Positions 63,237 through 64,000 of a stretch of 64,000 bases of DNA are shown here, piece by piece (positions within the stretch are counted from its first letter, which is position 1; every line of letters starts with the position of its first letter). The DNA is from Maribacter sp. ACAM166 (GTDB taxonomy: Bacteria; Bacteroidota; Bacteroidia; Flavobacteriales; Flavobacteriaceae): NCBI RefSeq assembly GCF_005771495.1, contig NZ_VAUW01000014.1:34353-98352 (forward strand). The letters are read 5' to 3'. Below the pieces are notes generated by a model. The model worked only from the letters and a program-made list of their open reading frames with translations, searched no databases and was not told the DNA's origin. A program made the translations under genes and the position numbers.

Positions 63237-63863
63237 TTAACTAGCTTTTGCAAATCCTTTTCTGACCTGTGATCCCCAACCGGTTTTCACGTTAAATAAT
63301 TTTTTATAATTGCCCCTAACTGCAGCGTATACAATTATAGGGTGAAATAAGAATGGTTCTAATAAGGCAAATCCCATTAATATTAATATATCTTTTGTCT
63401 TTTTGTATTGATTGTATGAATACACGTCCCACAGAATAGCGTAAAATGATATCATTATTGAAAAAAGATAAATAGCCGTAGTAATAACAATAAAGAATTC
63501 CCAATTCAAAATTCCTAAGTAGGCAAATAATAAAACCGTAAAAAACCCAAAGAATTCTAATAATGGAGATAACCATTCATAAAAGAACCAGTAGGGATAA
63601 CTCAATAATCCCAATCTACCGAACCTAGAATTAAATAGCATATCCTTATGCTTAAATAAGGTTTCCAGATTTCCACGGGCCCAACGATCTCGTTGATTGA
63701 CAAGAATGTTTAACTCTTCAGGCACCTCTGTCCAACATAACGGATCGGGTATATATTCTATGGTATAGGGTTCTTTACGATCATGCATATAGCGCCGCAT
63801 TTTAAAGATAATTTCCATATCCTCACCTACCGTATTGGTGTCATAACTGTAGGCTTCCCCGTC
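63237..63863 (-). pseudogene. Processive GT2 glycosyltransferase, truncated by IS
   Basis: Only the C-terminal half remains: (E)AYSYDTNTVGEDMEIIFKM contains the catalytic-base ED motif and NQRDRWARG the QxxRW product-binding motif of membrane GT2 enzymes (PgaC, cellulose and hyaluronan synthases). Membrane helices follow at about 75-120, 125-150 and 160-180 counting from ATG 63818. The frame is open to 63863, where TAA belonging to the insertion element begins. The N-terminal catalytic half is missing from this side. ATG 63818 could start a fragment but lacks the donor-binding half. Confidence 0.8.
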
Positions 63864-64000
63864 TTAGGACACCTCTAAATTCGATAAATAATTATTATTT
63901 AGGTCAGGTTTGATGAAGAATTTAAATTCTTCATCAAACCTGGGCATACACTCTTTAGGTGATTTATTACCTAAAGATTTATGTGGGTGGTTGAAGTTAT
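63864..64000 (-). mobile_element. IS3-family element end with transposase C-terminus
   Basis: The minus-strand frame entering from the window edge reads NFNHPHKSLGNKSPKECMPR then FDEEFKFFIKPDLNN and ends at TAA 63864-63866. YNxxHPHKSL is the integrase-core end of IS3-family transposases. The element end is near 63857-63866 (CCCCGTCTTAGGACA on the plus strand). It abuts the GT2 fragment directly. The rest of the element and the target duplication are outside the window. Confidence 0.75.

Overview
The window reads as chromosomal DNA of a Flavobacteriaceae-type member of the Bacteroidota. The evidence is AT-rich DNA, a short RpoD of 287 residues without a long region 1.1, TonB-dependent receptor and DUF5916 genes, Lacal_2735, DUF2452, DUF2911 and DUF6155 family proteins, a menaquinone gene (menB), many lipoproteins with a short SC lipobox, and TTG/TAnnTTTG-like promoters in place of -35/-10 boxes. 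No rRNA, tRNA or CRISPR array was found.

Layout. 0-15 kb is mostly minus strand: a secreted BNR-repeat protein, an unusual SDR, a DbpA-like helicase, a J-domain/KTSC protein, a cold-shock protein, a secreted esterase, a D-amino-acid-type aminotransferase, a Tat-exported TIM-barrel protein, a PQQ-type sugar dehydrogenase lipoprotein, then a redox trio (NAD(P)-binding, OsmC, Old Yellow Enzyme). A heavily decayed nucleoside-hydrolase-like gene lies at 8.7-9.6 kb. 16-20.5 kb holds a TonB receptor and a DUF5916 protein. 20.5-24.1 kb is a small redox cluster: flavin oxidoreductase, divergent AraC regulator, 55-aa ORF, AhpD-like protein and a cupredoxin gene broken by one stop. 24-28 kb holds a helicase, RluE, a transporter and a cold-shock protein with a basic arm. 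28.3-28.95 kb is a self-contained unit of tandemly duplicated 37-codon ORFs. 29-34 kb has a GntR regulator, an ECF sigma factor with a membrane partner, and an xdhC-mocA-amidohydrolase operon. 34-43.7 kb has vWA and OmpA lipoproteins, a cell-envelope group (M14 peptidase, amidase, 3D protein, haem/VCBS lipoprotein), a serine hydrolase and menB.

44.7-49.3 kb looks like an accessory island. Single genes, all on the plus strand, are separated by three related, foldable repeats of about 115-133 bp that resemble integron attC sites. It also carries a broken leucine-rich gene, a group II intron 3' relic with a textbook 34-nt domain V, and a Bor-like lipoprotein. 49.4-57.4 kb holds a glycosyltransferase whose conserved N-terminus has no ATG, GTG or TTG start, a membrane alpha/beta hydrolase, a second copy of the 24-kb helicase family, a hydroxyacid dehydrogenase and rpoD.

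57.4-64 kb begins with two related micro-ORFs. It continues with what looks like a polysaccharide or surface-glycan locus: an ILEI-domain/GDPD-like fusion, a YaiO-type outer-membrane barrel with TPRs, an LTA-synthase-like membrane phosphotransferase with TPRs, and a processive GT2. The GT2 gene is cut by an IS3-family element that runs off the window end. The tandem micro-ORF unit, the cassette-like island and the ILEI/YaiO/LtaS-like/GT2 locus best merit follow-up.
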